A stretch of DNA of 64,000 nt from Sphaerisporangium siamense (GTDB lineage Bacteria > Actinomycetota > Actinomycetes > Streptosporangiales > Streptosporangiaceae): contig NZ_JACHND010000001.1 in assembly GCF_014205275.1 (NCBI RefSeq), positions 3,038,001 through 3,102,000 on the forward strand, given 5' to 3'. Under the pieces are notes generated by a model. That model saw nothing but the letters and a program-made list of their open reading frames with translations. It was not told where the DNA came from and did not search any database. Below, piece after piece: positions 46,499-55,222 of the stretch; position 1 is the first letter of the stretch; every line of letters starts with the position of its first letter. Position numbers and translations under genes: made by a program.

Positions 46499-48493
46499 TC
46501 AGAGCAGGCCGCGGCGCTCCAGCAGCGGCTCGATGCGCGGGTCACGGCCGCGGAAGGCGCGGAAGCCCGTCATCGGGTCCACGCTGCCGCCCCGCGACAG
46601 CAGCTCGCGGCGGAACGTGTCGCCGTTCTCGCGGGTGAGGCCGCCGTTCTCCTTGAACCACTCGACGGTGTCGGCGTCGAGGATCTCGCTCCAGATGTAG
46701 GAGTAGTAACCGGCGCTGTAGCCGCCCGCCCAGATGTGGGCGAAGTACGTGCTGCGGTAGCGCGGCGGCACCAGCGGCAGGTCCACGCCGGCGTTCCGCA
46801 GCGCCTGGCGCTCGAACTCCAGCGTGTCGGCCGGCTCCTCCTCGAAGGTGTGCCACGCCCAGTCCAGCAGCGTGGCCGCGAGGTACTCGACGGTCGCGTA
46901 CCCCTGGTTGAACTTCTGCGCCTCCAGCATGCGGTCCACCAGGTCCTGCGGCATGGGCTCGCCGGTCTCGTGGTGGCGGGCGTAGTTGGCCAGGACCTCC
47001 GGCCACACCGCCCACATCTCGTTGACCTGCGAGGGGTACTCCACGAAGTCGCGGGGCACCGCCGTGCCGGAGAAGTACGGGAAGCCGACGTCGGAGAACA
47101 GCCCGTGCAGGGCGTGCCCGAACTCGTGGAACATCGTGTTGACCTGGTCCCAGGTCATCAGCGTGGGCTCCCCGGCCGGGGGCTTGGTGATGTTGAGGTT
47201 GTTCACCACGACCGGCCGGGTGCCCTCCAGGGCGGACTGCTTGACCAGGCTGTTCATCCACGCGCCGCCGCGCTTGGAGGCGCGGGCGTAGAAGTCGCCT
47301 AGGAACAGGCCGAGCGGCGAGCCGCCCTCGTCGAACACCTCGAAGACGCGGACGTCGGGGTGGTAGCCGACCAGGTCGGTCCGCTCGGTGAAGTCCAGCC
47401 CGTAGAGCTTGTGCGCCGCGTGGAAGACGCCGTCGCGCAGCACCCGGTTCAGCTCGAAGTACGGCCGCATCGCGCGGCTGTCCACCGCGTAGCGGGCCTC
47501 ACGCACCTTCTCGGCGTAGAACGACCAGTCCCACGGCTCCAGGTCGAACCCGGCCTCCGCGCGGAGCTGCTCGGCCTCCCTGTGGGCGTTGGCCACCGCG
47601 GCGGGCGTCATCTTGGCCAGCGTCTCGGTGACGGCGCGGGTGCTCGGCGCCGTCTGGTCGGCCACGACGTACTCGGCGTGGTTGCCGTAGCCGAGCAGCC
47701 GCGCCCGCTCGGCCCGCAGCCGGGCCATGCGGATCACCAGCTCGGGGTTGTCCCGCCCGCCTCGCTCGACGGACGCGCGGTGGATGCGCTCGCGCAGCTC
47801 GCGGTCGGTCAGCTCGGTCAGCGGCGGCTGGGCGGTGGGCAGGCCCAGCGTGATCACGTACTTGCCGTCCAGCCCGCGCGACCTGGCGGTCTCCGCCGCG
47901 GCCTTGATCGCGTCCTCGGACAGGCCGTCCAGGCGCGCCGCGTCGTCCACGACCACCGCCGAGGCGTTGGTGTCGGCGAGCAGGTTCTGCTCGAACGTGG
48001 TCGACAGCGTGGAGAGCTCCTCGTTCAGGCTCCTGAGCCGCTGCTGGTCCTCGGGGCCCAGCTCCGCGCCCGCCCTGACGAAGTCGGTGACGTAGCGCTC
48101 CAGCAGCCAGGCGCGCTCGGCGTCCAGGCCCTCGGCGGGGACGGCCTTGAGCCGGGCGAACAGGCGCGTGTCGAGGTGGATCGCGTCGCTGTGCTGGGTC
48201 AGCTTCGGCGTGACCTCCTTCTGGATGGCCTGGATGCCCGGGGTGGTGTCCGAGGACGCCTGGTTGAAGAAGACGGTGGTGACGCGGCTCAGCAGCCTCC
48301 CGGACCGTTCGAGCGCCTCCACCGTGTTCTCGAAGGTCGGCGGGTCGGTGTCGGCCGTGATCGCCTCGATCTCCGCGATCTGCTCGGCCATGCCGCGTTC
48401 GAATGCGGGCGCGAAGTGCTCCTCGCGGATCTCGGCGAAGGGCGGCAGCCGGTACGGCAGGGCACTCTGGACGAAGAACGGGTTTTCGGTCAA
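46499..48493 (-). CDS. M3-family zinc metallopeptidase (Dcp/oligopeptidase A type)
   Basis: 664-residue cytoplasmic oligopeptidase. The zinc site HEFGHALHGLFSD is near residue 450 (MFHEFGH), with the downstream Glu in the helix after it, and the Tyr-rich IWAGGYSAGYYSYIWSEILDAD typical of Dcp/OpdA. It degrades short peptides, including signal peptide remnants. TTG 48493 is chosen: GGAG lies about 9 nt upstream and the product then begins TENPFFVQSALPY like the family; the ORF is open to TTG 48517. Full length. Confidence 0.92.
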   Translation of the reverse strand: MTENPFFVQSALPYRLPPFAEIREEHFAPAFERGMAEQIAEIEAITADTDPPTFENTVEALERSGRLLSRVTTVFFNQASSDTTPGIQAIQKEVTPKLTQHSDAIHLDTRLFARLKAVPAEGLDAERAWLLERYVTDFVRAGAELGPEDQQRLRSLNEELSTLSTTFEQNLLADTNASAVVVDDAARLDGLSEDAIKAAAETARSRGLDGKYVITLGLPTAQPPLTELTDRELRERIHRASVERGGRDNPELVIRMARLRAERARLLGYGNHAEYVVADQTAPSTRAVTETLAKMTPAAVANAHREAEQLRAEAGFDLEPWDWSFYAEKVREARYAVDSRAMRPYFELNRVLRDGVFHAAHKLYGLDFTERTDLVGYHPDVRVFEVFDEGGSPLGLFLGDFYARASKRGGAWMNSLVKQSALEGTRPVVVNNLNITKPPAGEPTLMTWDQVNTMFHEFGHALHGLFSDVGFPYFSGTAVPRDFVEYPSQVNEMWAVWPEVLANYARHHETGEPMPQDLVDRMLEAQKFNQGYATVEYLAATLLDWAWHTFEEEPADTLEFERQALRNAGVDLPLVPPRYRSTYFAHIWAGGYSAGYYSYIWSEILDADTVEWFKENGGLTRENGDTFRRELLSRGGSVDPMTGFRAFRGRDPRIEPLLERRGLL

Positions 48494-48731
48494 CGCACCT
48501 GCTCCCTCACGTGGCAAAAGTTCTCCCCTGAAGAGTTACACAGGTGGCGCACCCCCTGGAACTCCGCGTCCGGTCCTCATCCGCGTCCTCCGGCGCGCGG
48601 ACCGTCCTCCGACCCCGGCGCCCACCTCGGCCACGGACCTTCGATCTCCGACCGGCACGGCGCGCGCGGGGCGGTCCCGAGGGCCGAAGGCGGGGGCTCA
48701 CCAGGAGGAATCCGCCGGGTGGGCAATCGTT

Positions 48732-48761
48732 TTGGTCTTGGCCCGCAAGCTGGGCTATTCT
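48732..48761 (+). promoter_or_regulatory. tRNA-Gln promoter
   Basis: -35 TTGGTC (48732-48737), 18-bp spacer, -10 TATTCT (48756-48761), 46 bp before the tRNA. The same -35 and spacer length recur at the tRNA-Glu promoter. The rest of the 48494-48731 gap shows nothing further. Confidence 0.65.
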
Positions 48762-48807
48762 TTCGGAGTCGCGAGCGAGGCCCGCACCACCAGGGGCCCG
48801 TGAGCAA

Positions 48808-48879
48808 TGGGGTATGGGGTAATTGGCAGCCCGGCTGATTCTGGTTCAGCTAGTCTAGGTTCGAGTCCTGGTACCCCAG
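48808..48879 (+). tRNA. tRNA-Gln (anticodon CTG)
   Basis: Acceptor TGGGGTA/TACCCCA, D arm, anticodon stem GCTGA/TCAGC with loop TTCTGGT (anticodon CTG, reading CAG), T arm CTAGG-TTCGAGT-CCTGG, discriminator G. 72 nt; the 3' CCA is not encoded (GCA follows). In this organism it is probably charged with Glu by GltX and amidated by GatCAB. Confidence 0.95.
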
Positions 48880-48892
48880 CAGGCATTTCGTC

Positions 48893-48926
48893 AACGCCCA
48901 TGTCTTCTCCAAGACATGGGCGTTTT
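48893..48926 (+). terminator. tRNA-Gln terminator
   Basis: 14-bp stem AACGCCCATGTCTT/AAGACATGGGCGTT, loop CTCC, ending in TTTT, 13 bp after the tRNA. Confidence 0.88.
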
Positions 48927-49008
48927 CGCTGTCCGGGCCCGTGCGGACCGAAAATTCGGCGACGCCCGCCCATCCGTGTTTGGGGCGGGGCCCGGCCGGG
49001 GAACCGGT

Positions 49009-49038
49009 TTGGTCGTGCTCTCGCGGGTGCGGTAGAGT
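49009..49038 (+). promoter_or_regulatory. tRNA-Glu promoter
   Basis: -35 TTGGTC (49009-49014), 18-bp spacer, -10 TAGAGT (49033-49038). It would transcribe both tRNA-Glu copies. Confidence 0.65.
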
Positions 49039-49106
49039 AACGCCCGTTGCCGAGGCGTCCGCAGGGGCGCCTCAGTCGGTTCGGTCCTCCGGCCGGCACG
49101 CAGTGA

Positions 49107-49182
49107 GGTCCCGTCGTCTAGTGGCCTAGGACGCCGCCCTCTCAAGGCGGTAACGCCGGTTCGAATCCGGTCGGGACTACCA
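49107..49182 (+). tRNA. tRNA-Glu (anticodon CTC), copy 1
   Basis: 76 nt with encoded CCA. Acceptor GGTCCCG/CGGGACT (G1-U72 wobble), D arm GTCTAGTGGCCTAGGAC, anticodon stem CCGCC/GGCGG with loop CTCTCAA (anticodon CTC, reading GAG), T loop TTCGAAT, discriminator A. Confidence 0.95.
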
Positions 49183-49218
49183 CACTGCGCCGCCGCCCGG
49201 TCTCCGCGCCGAGCTCCC

Positions 49219-49291
49219 GGCTCCGTCGTCTAGTGGCCTAGGACGCCGCCCTCTCAAGGCGGTAGCGCCGGTTCGAATCCGGTCGGGGCTA
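49219..49291 (+). tRNA. tRNA-Glu (anticodon CTC), copy 2
   Basis: Near-identical to copy 1 but without encoded CCA (CAG follows). Acceptor GGCTCCG/CGGGGCT: position 3-70 is C-G in place of T-A, and 4-69 is T-G in place of C-G, so pairing is kept. One further change in the variable loop (GTAGCG for GTAACG). Confidence 0.95.
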
Positions 49292-49301
49292 CAGTCGGGA
49301 A

Positions 49302-49333
49302 AACCCTCGGAAGTCCAACTTCCGAGGGTTGTT
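49302..49333 (+). terminator. tRNA-Glu terminator
   Basis: 13-bp stem AACCCTCGGAAGT/ACTTCCGAGGGTT, loop CCA, then GTTT, 10 bp after copy 2. Confidence 0.86.
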
Positions 49334-49414
49334 TCATGTCCGGGCACGAAACCGCCGCGCGGGCGGCGCGGCCCGGACGCGCTCCGGGCCGCGCCTTTCT
49401 CGTCCGCGGCGGTG

Positions 49415-51175
49415 CTACTCCTCCGCTTCCCGGTCGGCCTTGCCGGCGCGGGAGCGGGCCTTGAACAGGGCGCGCTTGGCGGCCTTGGCGACCTGGCGGT
49501 CCGGGTGGGCGTCGCCGACGGCCTCCAGCAGCTCCTCGACGTGCGGGTGCGGCACCTTCCAGATCACCTCCAGCAGGTTGCTCAGCACGGGCGCGGGCCC
49601 GATGTCGTGGAGGCTGCTGACGAACTCCGGCCTGCCGAGGCCCGCCGAGATCGTCCACATGTCCAGGATCAGCCAGTGGGTGTCGCTCTGGCTCGGCTCG
49701 GGCGCGCCCACCACGCCGAGCTGGGCGAGGTGCGTGGCGGCGTAGGGCCTCAGGGAGGGCTCCTTGAGCGCCTCCTGCCAGGCGGGGACGGCGACGGGCC
49801 CGAGCGAGCCGACCAGGCTGGCGGCCTGGACCCGGATCAGCGCGTCGGCCTCGTCCTCCGCGGCGGCGGCGAGCAGTTCCTCCGCGGCGGTGGCGGGCTC
49901 GCGCAGCTCCATCCAGGCGGCGAACTCGGCGTCGGCCTCCTCCTCGGACAGGTCGGCGCTGAGGGACAGCAGGTCGAGGCCGGTCATCGCGTCGATCGCG
50001 GGACGGGCGTCCACCTCGATGTCGTCGTCGTCCAGCAGGTGGACCACGCCCTCGACGCCGAGCGGGGTGAGCCGCACGTGGTCGCCCTCGGCGGTCACCA
50101 TGCCGTACCCGGTCAGCCACTCGACCACCGGGGCGAGCGGGTCGCCGGCCTCGGCCCAGGCGGCGGCGCCGAGGTCGTCGAACTCGGCCGCGGCCTCGGC
50201 CAGCTCCTCCGCCAGCTCGCCGAGCGGGCGCTCGCCGCCCGCCAGCAGCAGCCGGACGAGCACCGCGCGGGTGAGGCCGGACAGCGCCAGGGTGAGATCG
50301 TCGTCGTCCAGCTCGGGGTCGCCGTAGTCGACGGAGTGGAGGCCGAGCATCCAGACGTCCAGGACGTCCTCGTCGTTGTCGAACGGCCACGCCGCGGTGT
50401 CGTCGTCCACGCCGACCGTGTCCTCGCCGTCGGGCGTGAGGAACTCCAGGTCCACCGCGAGGTTCCACAGGTTCCACAGGGCGGGGACGGCCTGCGCCAG
50501 CGGGCGCTCGCCGGGCTCGGGGAGCCCGGCGACGGCGAGGGCCTCGCGGATCTCCTCGTCGCTCAGCAGGGTCTCTTCGCCGACCTCGCGCGCGGTGCCC
50601 ACCCAGACGGCCAGATCGCGGGCCTTGGAGATGAGCGGCACGGCGCGGGCGGCCTCGGCCAGCTCGGCGTCGGGGCGCAGGCGGATGGTGGGCAGATCGC
50701 CGAGGTCGTCGGCGAAGGGCTCGAAGTCGCCGAGACCCTCGACCTCTTCCTCTTCGAGGTCCTCGTCGTCCTCGTCCTCGTCCCAGTCGCGCTCGCCGAT
50801 GACCTCCTCCATGGCCTCGACGAAGGCGTCCTCGATCTCGTCGAGGCCGTCGAGCAGCTCGTCGAGGTCGTCGGAGCCCTTGGCCAGGCGGCCGGTCCCG
50901 GAGAGGAAGGTGAGGTAGGAGCGCACGGCGGGGATCATGCCGTCGGCCGCGGCGTCGGGATCCTCCACGACCTGGGGCATGCGTTCCAGCAGCACCGGGC
51001 GGAGGTCGCCCCGCTTCCACACGTGGACGTCGTCACGAGCGATCAGGCGGTGCCACAGAGCCGCCGGTCCCACCAGGTCGGCGTCACTGTCGGGTGCGTT
51101 GTCCTGCGCCCAGAGAATGAACTCTTGAAGGAGGGGACGCAACTCCGATGCGGCTGCCTCGATGCGATCTGTCAC
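49415..51175 (-). CDS. large, very acidic protein of unknown function
   Basis: 586-residue soluble protein I do not recognise. Starts TDRIEAAASELRPLLQEF. Residues about 100-165 are extremely acidic (runs of D and E such as DWDEDEDDEDLEEEEVE), and D/E-rich stretches recur throughout. The second half has short helical repeats (PATAAEELLAAAAEDEADALIRVQAASLVGSLG, then HPHVEELLEAVGDAHPDRQVAKAAKRALFKAR) resembling HEAT-like repeats; the last 25 residues are basic. No signal, membrane or catalytic motif. A scaffold or nucleic-acid mimic is conceivable, but that is a guess. Starts at GTG 51175. Confidence 0.75.
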   Translation of the reverse strand: MTDRIEAAASELRPLLQEFILWAQDNAPDSDADLVGPAALWHRLIARDDVHVWKRGDLRPVLLERMPQVVEDPDAAADGMIPAVRSYLTFLSGTGRLAKGSDDLDELLDGLDEIEDAFVEAMEEVIGERDWDEDEDDEDLEEEEVEGLGDFEPFADDLGDLPTIRLRPDAELAEAARAVPLISKARDLAVWVGTAREVGEETLLSDEEIREALAVAGLPEPGERPLAQAVPALWNLWNLAVDLEFLTPDGEDTVGVDDDTAAWPFDNDEDVLDVWMLGLHSVDYGDPELDDDDLTLALSGLTRAVLVRLLLAGGERPLGELAEELAEAAAEFDDLGAAAWAEAGDPLAPVVEWLTGYGMVTAEGDHVRLTPLGVEGVVHLLDDDDIEVDARPAIDAMTGLDLLSLSADLSEEEADAEFAAWMELREPATAAEELLAAAAEDEADALIRVQAASLVGSLGPVAVPAWQEALKEPSLRPYAATHLAQLGVVGAPEPSQSDTHWLILDMWTISAGLGRPEFVSSLHDIGPAPVLSNLLEVIWKVPHPHVEELLEAVGDAHPDRQVAKAAKRALFKARSRAGKADREAEE

Positions 51176-51293
51176 TCCGCCAGGCTAGTGCTTGGCGGCG
51201 GCCGTCTCTAATCAGTTGGCGCGGCTTGCGGGCCCAATCGGCGGGCGTCGCGCCCACCGGCCCGTACGGGGCTCTGCCCTGCGCGAACAGCGG

Positions 51294-52010
51294 TCAGTTG
51301 GCCCGGCGCATGGCCTCGGTGATGCGCTCGGCGGCGGCCACGACGGGGGCGGCGTGGATGCGTCCGGGGGTGCGGGTGAGGCGCTCGATGGGGCCGGAGA
51401 CCGAGACCGCGGCGATCACCTTTCCCCCGGCGCCGCGGATCGGCGCCGAGACGCTCGCGACGCCCTGCTCGCGCTCGCCGACGCTGTGCGCCCAGCTCCG
51501 CCGCCGCACGCTGGCGAGGGTGGCCGCGGTGAACTTGGCGCCGCGCAGGCCGCGGTGCAGGCGGTCGGGCTCCTCCCACGCCAGCAGGATCTGGGCGGCG
51601 GACCCGGCGGTCATCGGCAGGGCCGTGCCCACCGGGACCGTGTCGCGCAGCCCGCTGGCCCGCTCGGCGGCGGCCACGCACACGCGCTCGTCGCCCTGGC
51701 GGCGGTAGAGCTGGGCGCTCTCGCCGGTCTGGTCGCGGAGCTGGGTGAGGACGGGGGAGGCGACGGCGAGCAGACGGTCCTCGCCGGCCGCGGCGGACAG
51801 CTCGGAGAGCCGGGGGCCGAGGATGAAGCGGCCCTGGGTGTCCCGGGAGACGATGCGGTGGTGTTCCAGCGCGACGGCGAGGCGGTGTGCGGTGGGGCGG
51901 GCCAGGCCGGTGGCCTGGACGAGTTGTGCGAGGGACGCGGGGCCCGCTTCGAGGGCGTTGAGCACGAGCACGGCCTTGTCGAGTACGCCGACTCCGCTAG
52001 AGTTGTCCAT
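51294..52010 (-). CDS. ndgR: IclR-family regulator, NdgR/LtbR type
   Basis: 238-residue regulator: winged helix (SLAQLVQATGLARPTAHRLAVALEHHRIV) and an effector-binding IclR domain (to the C-terminus AERITEAMRRAN). An IclR gene divergent from leuCD is the known arrangement of ndgR in Streptomyces and ltbR in Corynebacterium, which control leucine and other amino-acid genes. The ATG has no ribosome site, and CAGTAT lies 6 nt upstream, so it is probably leaderless. A GTCTC dyad sits between its -35 and -10, predicting autorepression. The symbol is by context and family, not proven. Confidence 0.9.
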   Translation of the reverse strand: MDNSSGVGVLDKAVLVLNALEAGPASLAQLVQATGLARPTAHRLAVALEHHRIVSRDTQGRFILGPRLSELSAAAGEDRLLAVASPVLTQLRDQTGESAQLYRRQGDERVCVAAAERASGLRDTVPVGTALPMTAGSAAQILLAWEEPDRLHRGLRGAKFTAATLASVRRRSWAHSVGEREQGVASVSAPIRGAGGKVIAAVSVSGPIERLTRTPGRIHAAPVVAAAERITEAMRRAN

Positions 52011-52016
52011 ACCCCG

Positions 52017-52045
52017 ATACTGCCGTCTCGCTATCCGAGATGCAA
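52017..52045 (-). promoter_or_regulatory. ndgR promoter with internal operator
   Basis: Minus strand: -35 TTGCAT (52045-52040), 17-bp spacer, -10 CAGTAT (52022-52017), 6 nt from the ATG. GTCTCGCTATCCGAGA (52025-52040, plus strand), the best dyad of the motif family (TCTCG/CGAGA), fills the spacer and would block polymerase. Confidence 0.65.
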
Positions 52046-52095
52046 CTGCCGTCCCGGCGAACGACGGGTAGGCTGTCCATATCCCGAAATTTCCG

Positions 52096-52111
52096 TCTTA
52101 TCTTATGAGAC
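52096..52111 (-). promoter_or_regulatory. candidate operator upstream of leuC
   Basis: Minus strand GTCTCATAAGATAAGA. It overlaps a possible leuC -10 (TCTTAT, 52096-52101, with CTGTCC at 52073-52078, spacer 17), which would fit repression of leuCD. Centre 46 bp before the leuC ATG. Confidence 0.55.
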
Positions 52112-52148
52112 GTCTCGGGGGCCATGAAACGCAAGGAGGCGTTCAGAC

Positions 52149-53537
52149 ATGGGTCGCACACTGGCCGAGAAAGTATGGGAGCGGCACGTCGTCCGGCGTG
52201 CCGACGGCGAGCCCGATCTGCTGTACATAGATCTGCACCTCATCCACGAGGTGACCAGCCCGCAGGCGTTCGACGGCCTGCGCCTGGCCGGGCGCGCGGT
52301 GCGCCGCCCCGACCTCACCATCGCCACCGAGGACCACAACGTGCCGACCGTCCTCGGCCCCATCTCCGACCCCGTGTCCAAGGCCCAGGTCGAGACCCTG
52401 CGCAAGAACGCCGCCGAGTTCGGCGTCCGGCTGCACCCCATGGGCGACGCCGGTCAGGGCGTCGTCCACATCATCGGCCCGCAGTTCGGCCTCACCCAGC
52501 CGGGCATGACCATCGTCTGCGGCGACTCCCACACCTCCACCCACGGCGCCTTCGGCGGCATCGCCTTCGGCATCGGCACCTCCGAGGTCGAGCACGTCCT
52601 CGCCACCCAGACCCTGCCCGCGTACCGGCCGAAGACCATGGCCATCGAGGTCTCGGGCGAGCTGCCGTACGGCGTCACCGCCAAGGACCTGATCCTGGCG
52701 ATCATCGCCAAGATCGGCACCGGTGGCGGCCAGGGGCACATCATCGAGTACCGCGGCGAGGCCGTGCGCAAGCTGTCCATGGAAGGCCGCATGACGGTCT
52801 GCAACATGTCGATCGAGGCGGGCGCGCGGGCGGGAATGATCGCCCCGGACGAGACCACCTTCGCCTACCTCAAGGGCCGCCCGCACGCCCCCTCCGGCGA
52901 GGCGTGGGACGCCGCCGTCGAGTACTGGAAGTCCCTGCGCACCGACGACGACGCCGAGTTCGACACCGTCGTCGAGATCGACGCCTCGACGCTGTCGCCG
53001 TTCGTGACCTGGGGCACCAACCCGGGCCAGGGGGCGCCGCTCAACGCCGCCGTCCCCGCTCCCGACGACACCTCCGACCCCGCCGCCGCGCGCCGCGCCC
53101 TCGAATACATGGCGCTGGAGCCGGGCACGCCGCTGAACGACATCCAGGTGGACACCGTCTTCGTCGGCTCGTGCACCAACGGCCGCCTGGAGGACCTGCG
53201 CGCCGCCGCCGAGGTCCTGCGCGGCCGCACGGTCACCACCCGCACGCTGATCGTCCCCGGATCGATGCAGGTCAGGGCGGAGGCCGAGGCCGAGGGCCTG
53301 CACGAGGTGTTCCAGGCCGCGGGCGCCGAGTGGCGGCAGGCCGGCTGCTCGATGTGCCTCGGCATGAACCCCGACACCCTCGCGCCCGGCGAGCGCAGCG
53401 CCTCGACCTCCAACCGCAACTTCGAGGGCCGCCAGGGCAAGGGCGGGCGCACCCACCTCGTGTCGCCCGCGGTCGCCGCCGCCACCGCCGTCACCGGGCG
53501 TCTCACCGCGCCCGCCGACCTGCCCGCCGGCCTGTAA
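52149..53537 (+). CDS. leuC: 3-isopropylmalate dehydratase large subunit
   Basis: Second step of leucine synthesis with LeuD: isomerisation of 2- to 3-isopropylmalate. 462 residues, aconitase fold. [4Fe-4S] ligands: Cys in VGSCTNGR and the pair in [10 protein letters not shown]. Also [26 protein letters not shown] and the C-terminal [29 protein letters not shown] lies 9 nt before ATG 52149. Operon with leuD (12-bp gap). Divergent from the IclR regulator with two operator-like dyads between. leuA is not in the window. Confidence 0.98.
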   Translation: MGRTLAEKVWERHVVRRADGEPDLLYIDLHLIHEVTSPQAFDGLRLAGRAVRRPDLTIATEDHNVPTVLGPISDPVSKAQVETLRKNAAEFGVRLHPMGDAGQGVVHIIGPQFGLTQPGMTIVCGDSHTSTHGAFGGIAFGIGTSEVEHVLATQTLPAYRPKTMAIEVSGELPYGVTAKDLILAIIAKIGTGGGQGHIIEYRGEAVRKLSMEGRMTVCNMSIEAGARAGMIAPDETTFAYLKGRPHAPSGEAWDAAVEYWKSLRTDDDAEFDTVVEIDASTLSPFVTWGTNPGQGAPLNAAVPAPDDTSDPAAARRALEYMALEPGTPLNDIQVDTVFVGSCTNGRLEDLRAAAEVLRGRTVTTRTLIVPGSMQVRAEAEAEGLHEVFQAAGAEWRQAGCSMCLGMNPDTLAPGERSASTSNRNFEGRQGKGGRTHLVSPAVAAATAVTGRLTAPADLPAGL

Positions 53538-53549
53538 GGAGCCTGACCG

Positions 53550-54137
53550 ATGGAAGCCTTCACCACGCACACCGGCCGGGCCGTGCCGCTGCGCCGCAGC
53601 AACGTGGACACCGACCAGATCATCCCGGCCGTCTGGCTCAAGCAGGTCAGCCGCACCGGCTTCGAGAAGGGCCTGTTCTCCGCCTGGCGCGAGGACCCCG
53701 CGTTCGTCCTGAACCAGCCCGTCTACGAGGGCGTCTCGATCCTCGTCTCCGGGCCCGACTTCGGCACCGGCTCCTCACGCGAGCACGCCGTCTGGGCGCT
53801 CCAGCAGTACGGCTTCCGCGCCGTGATCGCGGCGCGGTTCGGCGACATCTTCCGCAACAACGCCACCAAGATGGGGCTGCTGCCCGTCGTCCTGCCCGCC
53901 GAGACCGTCGAGGCCCTCCAGGCGGCCGTCGAGGCGGACCCGTCCACCGAGGTCACCGTCGACCTGGTCGAACGCCAGGTCCGCTGGGGCGGCGAGAGCG
54001 CCGGTTTCGAGATCGACGACTACACCCGCTGGCGCCTGCTCGAAGGGCTCGACGACATCGGGCTGACCCTCCGGCACGCGGACGCCGTCGCGGAGTACGA
54101 GAATGGTCGGCAGCCATGGCTGCCGACGACCGTCTGA
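53550..54137 (+). CDS. leuD: 3-isopropylmalate dehydratase small subunit
   Basis: 195-residue partner of LeuC that carries the substrate-recognition swivel domain. Conserved [56 protein letters not shown] and KMGLLPV. Typical length. Its end overlaps the start of a 95-codon ORF by 22 bp. Confidence 0.98.
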   Translation: MEAFTTHTGRAVPLRRSNVDTDQIIPAVWLKQVSRTGFEKGLFSAWREDPAFVLNQPVYEGVSILVSGPDFGTGSSREHAVWALQQYGFRAVIAARFGDIFRNNATKMGLLPVVLPAETVEALQAAVEADPSTEVTVDLVERQVRWGGESAGFEIDDYTRWRLLEGLDDIGLTLRHADAVAEYENGRQPWLPTTV

Positions 54138-54403
54138 GCGACCCCGGGACACCCCTGCCGCCCCTGGGGGCCGAGACCCCTGAAGACAGGCTGGCGCGGC
54201 GGTTGCGCGACGCGCACCGCCGCGTCGCCGCCGCGCGCCTGCCGTCCGGCGAGAAAGAGCGGCTCGCGCGAAGGTTCATGGCGATATGTGAGATCGCCAA
54301 GCGCGACATCGATCTCGCCGCCGCCCGCCTGGAGTCCTTCCTGGCCGATCTGGACGGCGGATCCGACACGCCCAGTAGCCGAAACATCGCCGGATGTGAT
54401 TGA
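54116..54403 (+). CDS. 95-residue helical protein overlapping leuD
   Basis: Unrecognised small soluble protein, Ala/Arg/Leu-rich and mostly helical ([20 protein letters not shown], then [23 protein letters not shown]), with two scattered Cys. ATG 54116 lies inside leuD, so translation may be coupled. The frame continues 260 bp past leuD with normal codon bias, which argues for a real gene. It may belong to the leuCD transcript or link to the HU gene downstream. Confidence 0.5.
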   Translation: MAADDRLSDPGTPLPPLGAETPEDRLARRLRDAHRRVAAARLPSGEKERLARRFMAICEIAKRDIDLAAARLESFLADLDGGSDTPSSRNIAGCD

Positions 54404-54570
54404 GTCGCGAGCCTGTGTGGCTTAATTTCAAGCGGGTAAGGGGTTTCTGACCGTTGACTGGTGGGCGCGTGCCGGAACCCCGCGCTTGGCCACACCGGGT
54501 GAGACCGGCCGGGGACCGAACGGCCTCCGTGCTCACCCTCAGACAGCGGTAATCAGGGGGAACAACCGAG

Positions 54571-54870
54571 ATGAACAAGCGAGAACTCGTCGACGCGATC
54601 GTTGAACGGGTCGGCGACAGGAAGACGGCCACCGAGGCCGTGAACGCGATAATCGAGGAGATCCAACGCGCTGTCGCGAACGGGGAGAAGGTCTCGATCA
54701 CCGGCTTCGGCGCGTTCGAGATGGCCCACAAGCCCGCCCGCCAGGCTAGGAACCCTTCGACCGGCGAGCCCATCAAGGTCGCGGAAAGCTGGGGGCCGAA
54801 GTTCCGGGCCGGCGCGGACTTCAAGGAACAGGTCAACGTCGCGGGCAAGAAGGCCGCCAAGAAGAAGTAG
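54571..54870 (+). CDS. hup: HU-family DNA-binding protein
   Basis: 99-residue nucleoid protein that bends DNA as a dimer. Starts NKRELVDAIVERVGDRKTA; the signature GFGAFEMAHKPARQARNPSTGEPI carries the DNA-intercalating Pro arm. It ends in a short lysine tail (GKKAAKKK), matching the short HupA-type rather than the long Lys-rich HupS. GGGGGAA precedes the ATG. Single gene with its own terminator. Confidence 0.96.
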   Translation: MNKRELVDAIVERVGDRKTATEAVNAIIEEIQRAVANGEKVSITGFGAFEMAHKPARQARNPSTGEPIKVAESWGPKFRAGADFKEQVNVAGKKAAKKK

Positions 54871-54893
54871 CGCACCTGACGATCTAGCAGCGG

Positions 54894-54921
54894 ACACCCG
54901 GGGAGTCACCTCTCCGGGTGT
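54894..54921 (+). terminator. hup terminator
   Basis: 12-bp stem ACACCCGGGGAG/CTCTCCGGGTGT (one G-U pair), loop TCAC, 23 bp after the stop. Confidence 0.8.
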
Positions 54922-54952
54922 TCCCGTTTCCCGGCTTCCGCGGCGTCCGCGC

Positions 54953-55156
54953 TCAGTCGGGGAGGGGGAAGGTGGAGAGAGTGATCGCGGTGATGGCGCC
55001 GCCCTCGACGCGGATGTTCACCCGCTGGCCCGAGCGGAGCAGCCGCAGCGGGCCGGCGTCGAACGCCGCCGTGCCGAAGGCCAGCTCGGTCCCGTCGTCG
55101 AGGAACACCGAACCCGAGCGGGTTTCCTGATCGAAGCTCCGCACCGTCGCCTGCAC
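54953..55156 (-). CDS. 67-residue OB-fold, cold-shock-like small protein
   Basis: Small beta-rich protein starting MQATVRSFDQETRSGSV and continuing FLDDGTELAFGTAAFD, RLLRSGQRVNIRVEGG. The pattern resembles a cold-shock domain (SFDxETxxGSV like the CSD start) but lacks the aromatic RNP motifs, so nucleic-acid binding is uncertain. Starts at GTG 55156; TACACT ends 7 nt upstream, so probably leaderless. Divergent from the MFS gene. I have the impression that similar proteins are widespread in actinomycetes. Confidence 0.68.
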   Translation of the reverse strand: MQATVRSFDQETRSGSVFLDDGTELAFGTAAFDAGPLRLLRSGQRVNIRVEGGAITAITLSTFPLPD

Positions 55157-55184
55157 GGGCGCCAGTGTACAGCGGCAAAATCGT

Positions 55185-55214
55185 TTGACCCTGTGCCGGG
55201 CGCGCGGGCAGGGT
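55185..55214 (+). promoter_or_regulatory. promoter of MFS gene at 55223
   Basis: TTGACC (55185-55190), 18-bp spacer, CAGGGT (55209-55214), 8 nt before the ATG; leaderless start predicted. Confidence 0.45.
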
Positions 55215-55222
55215 GGCTGATC

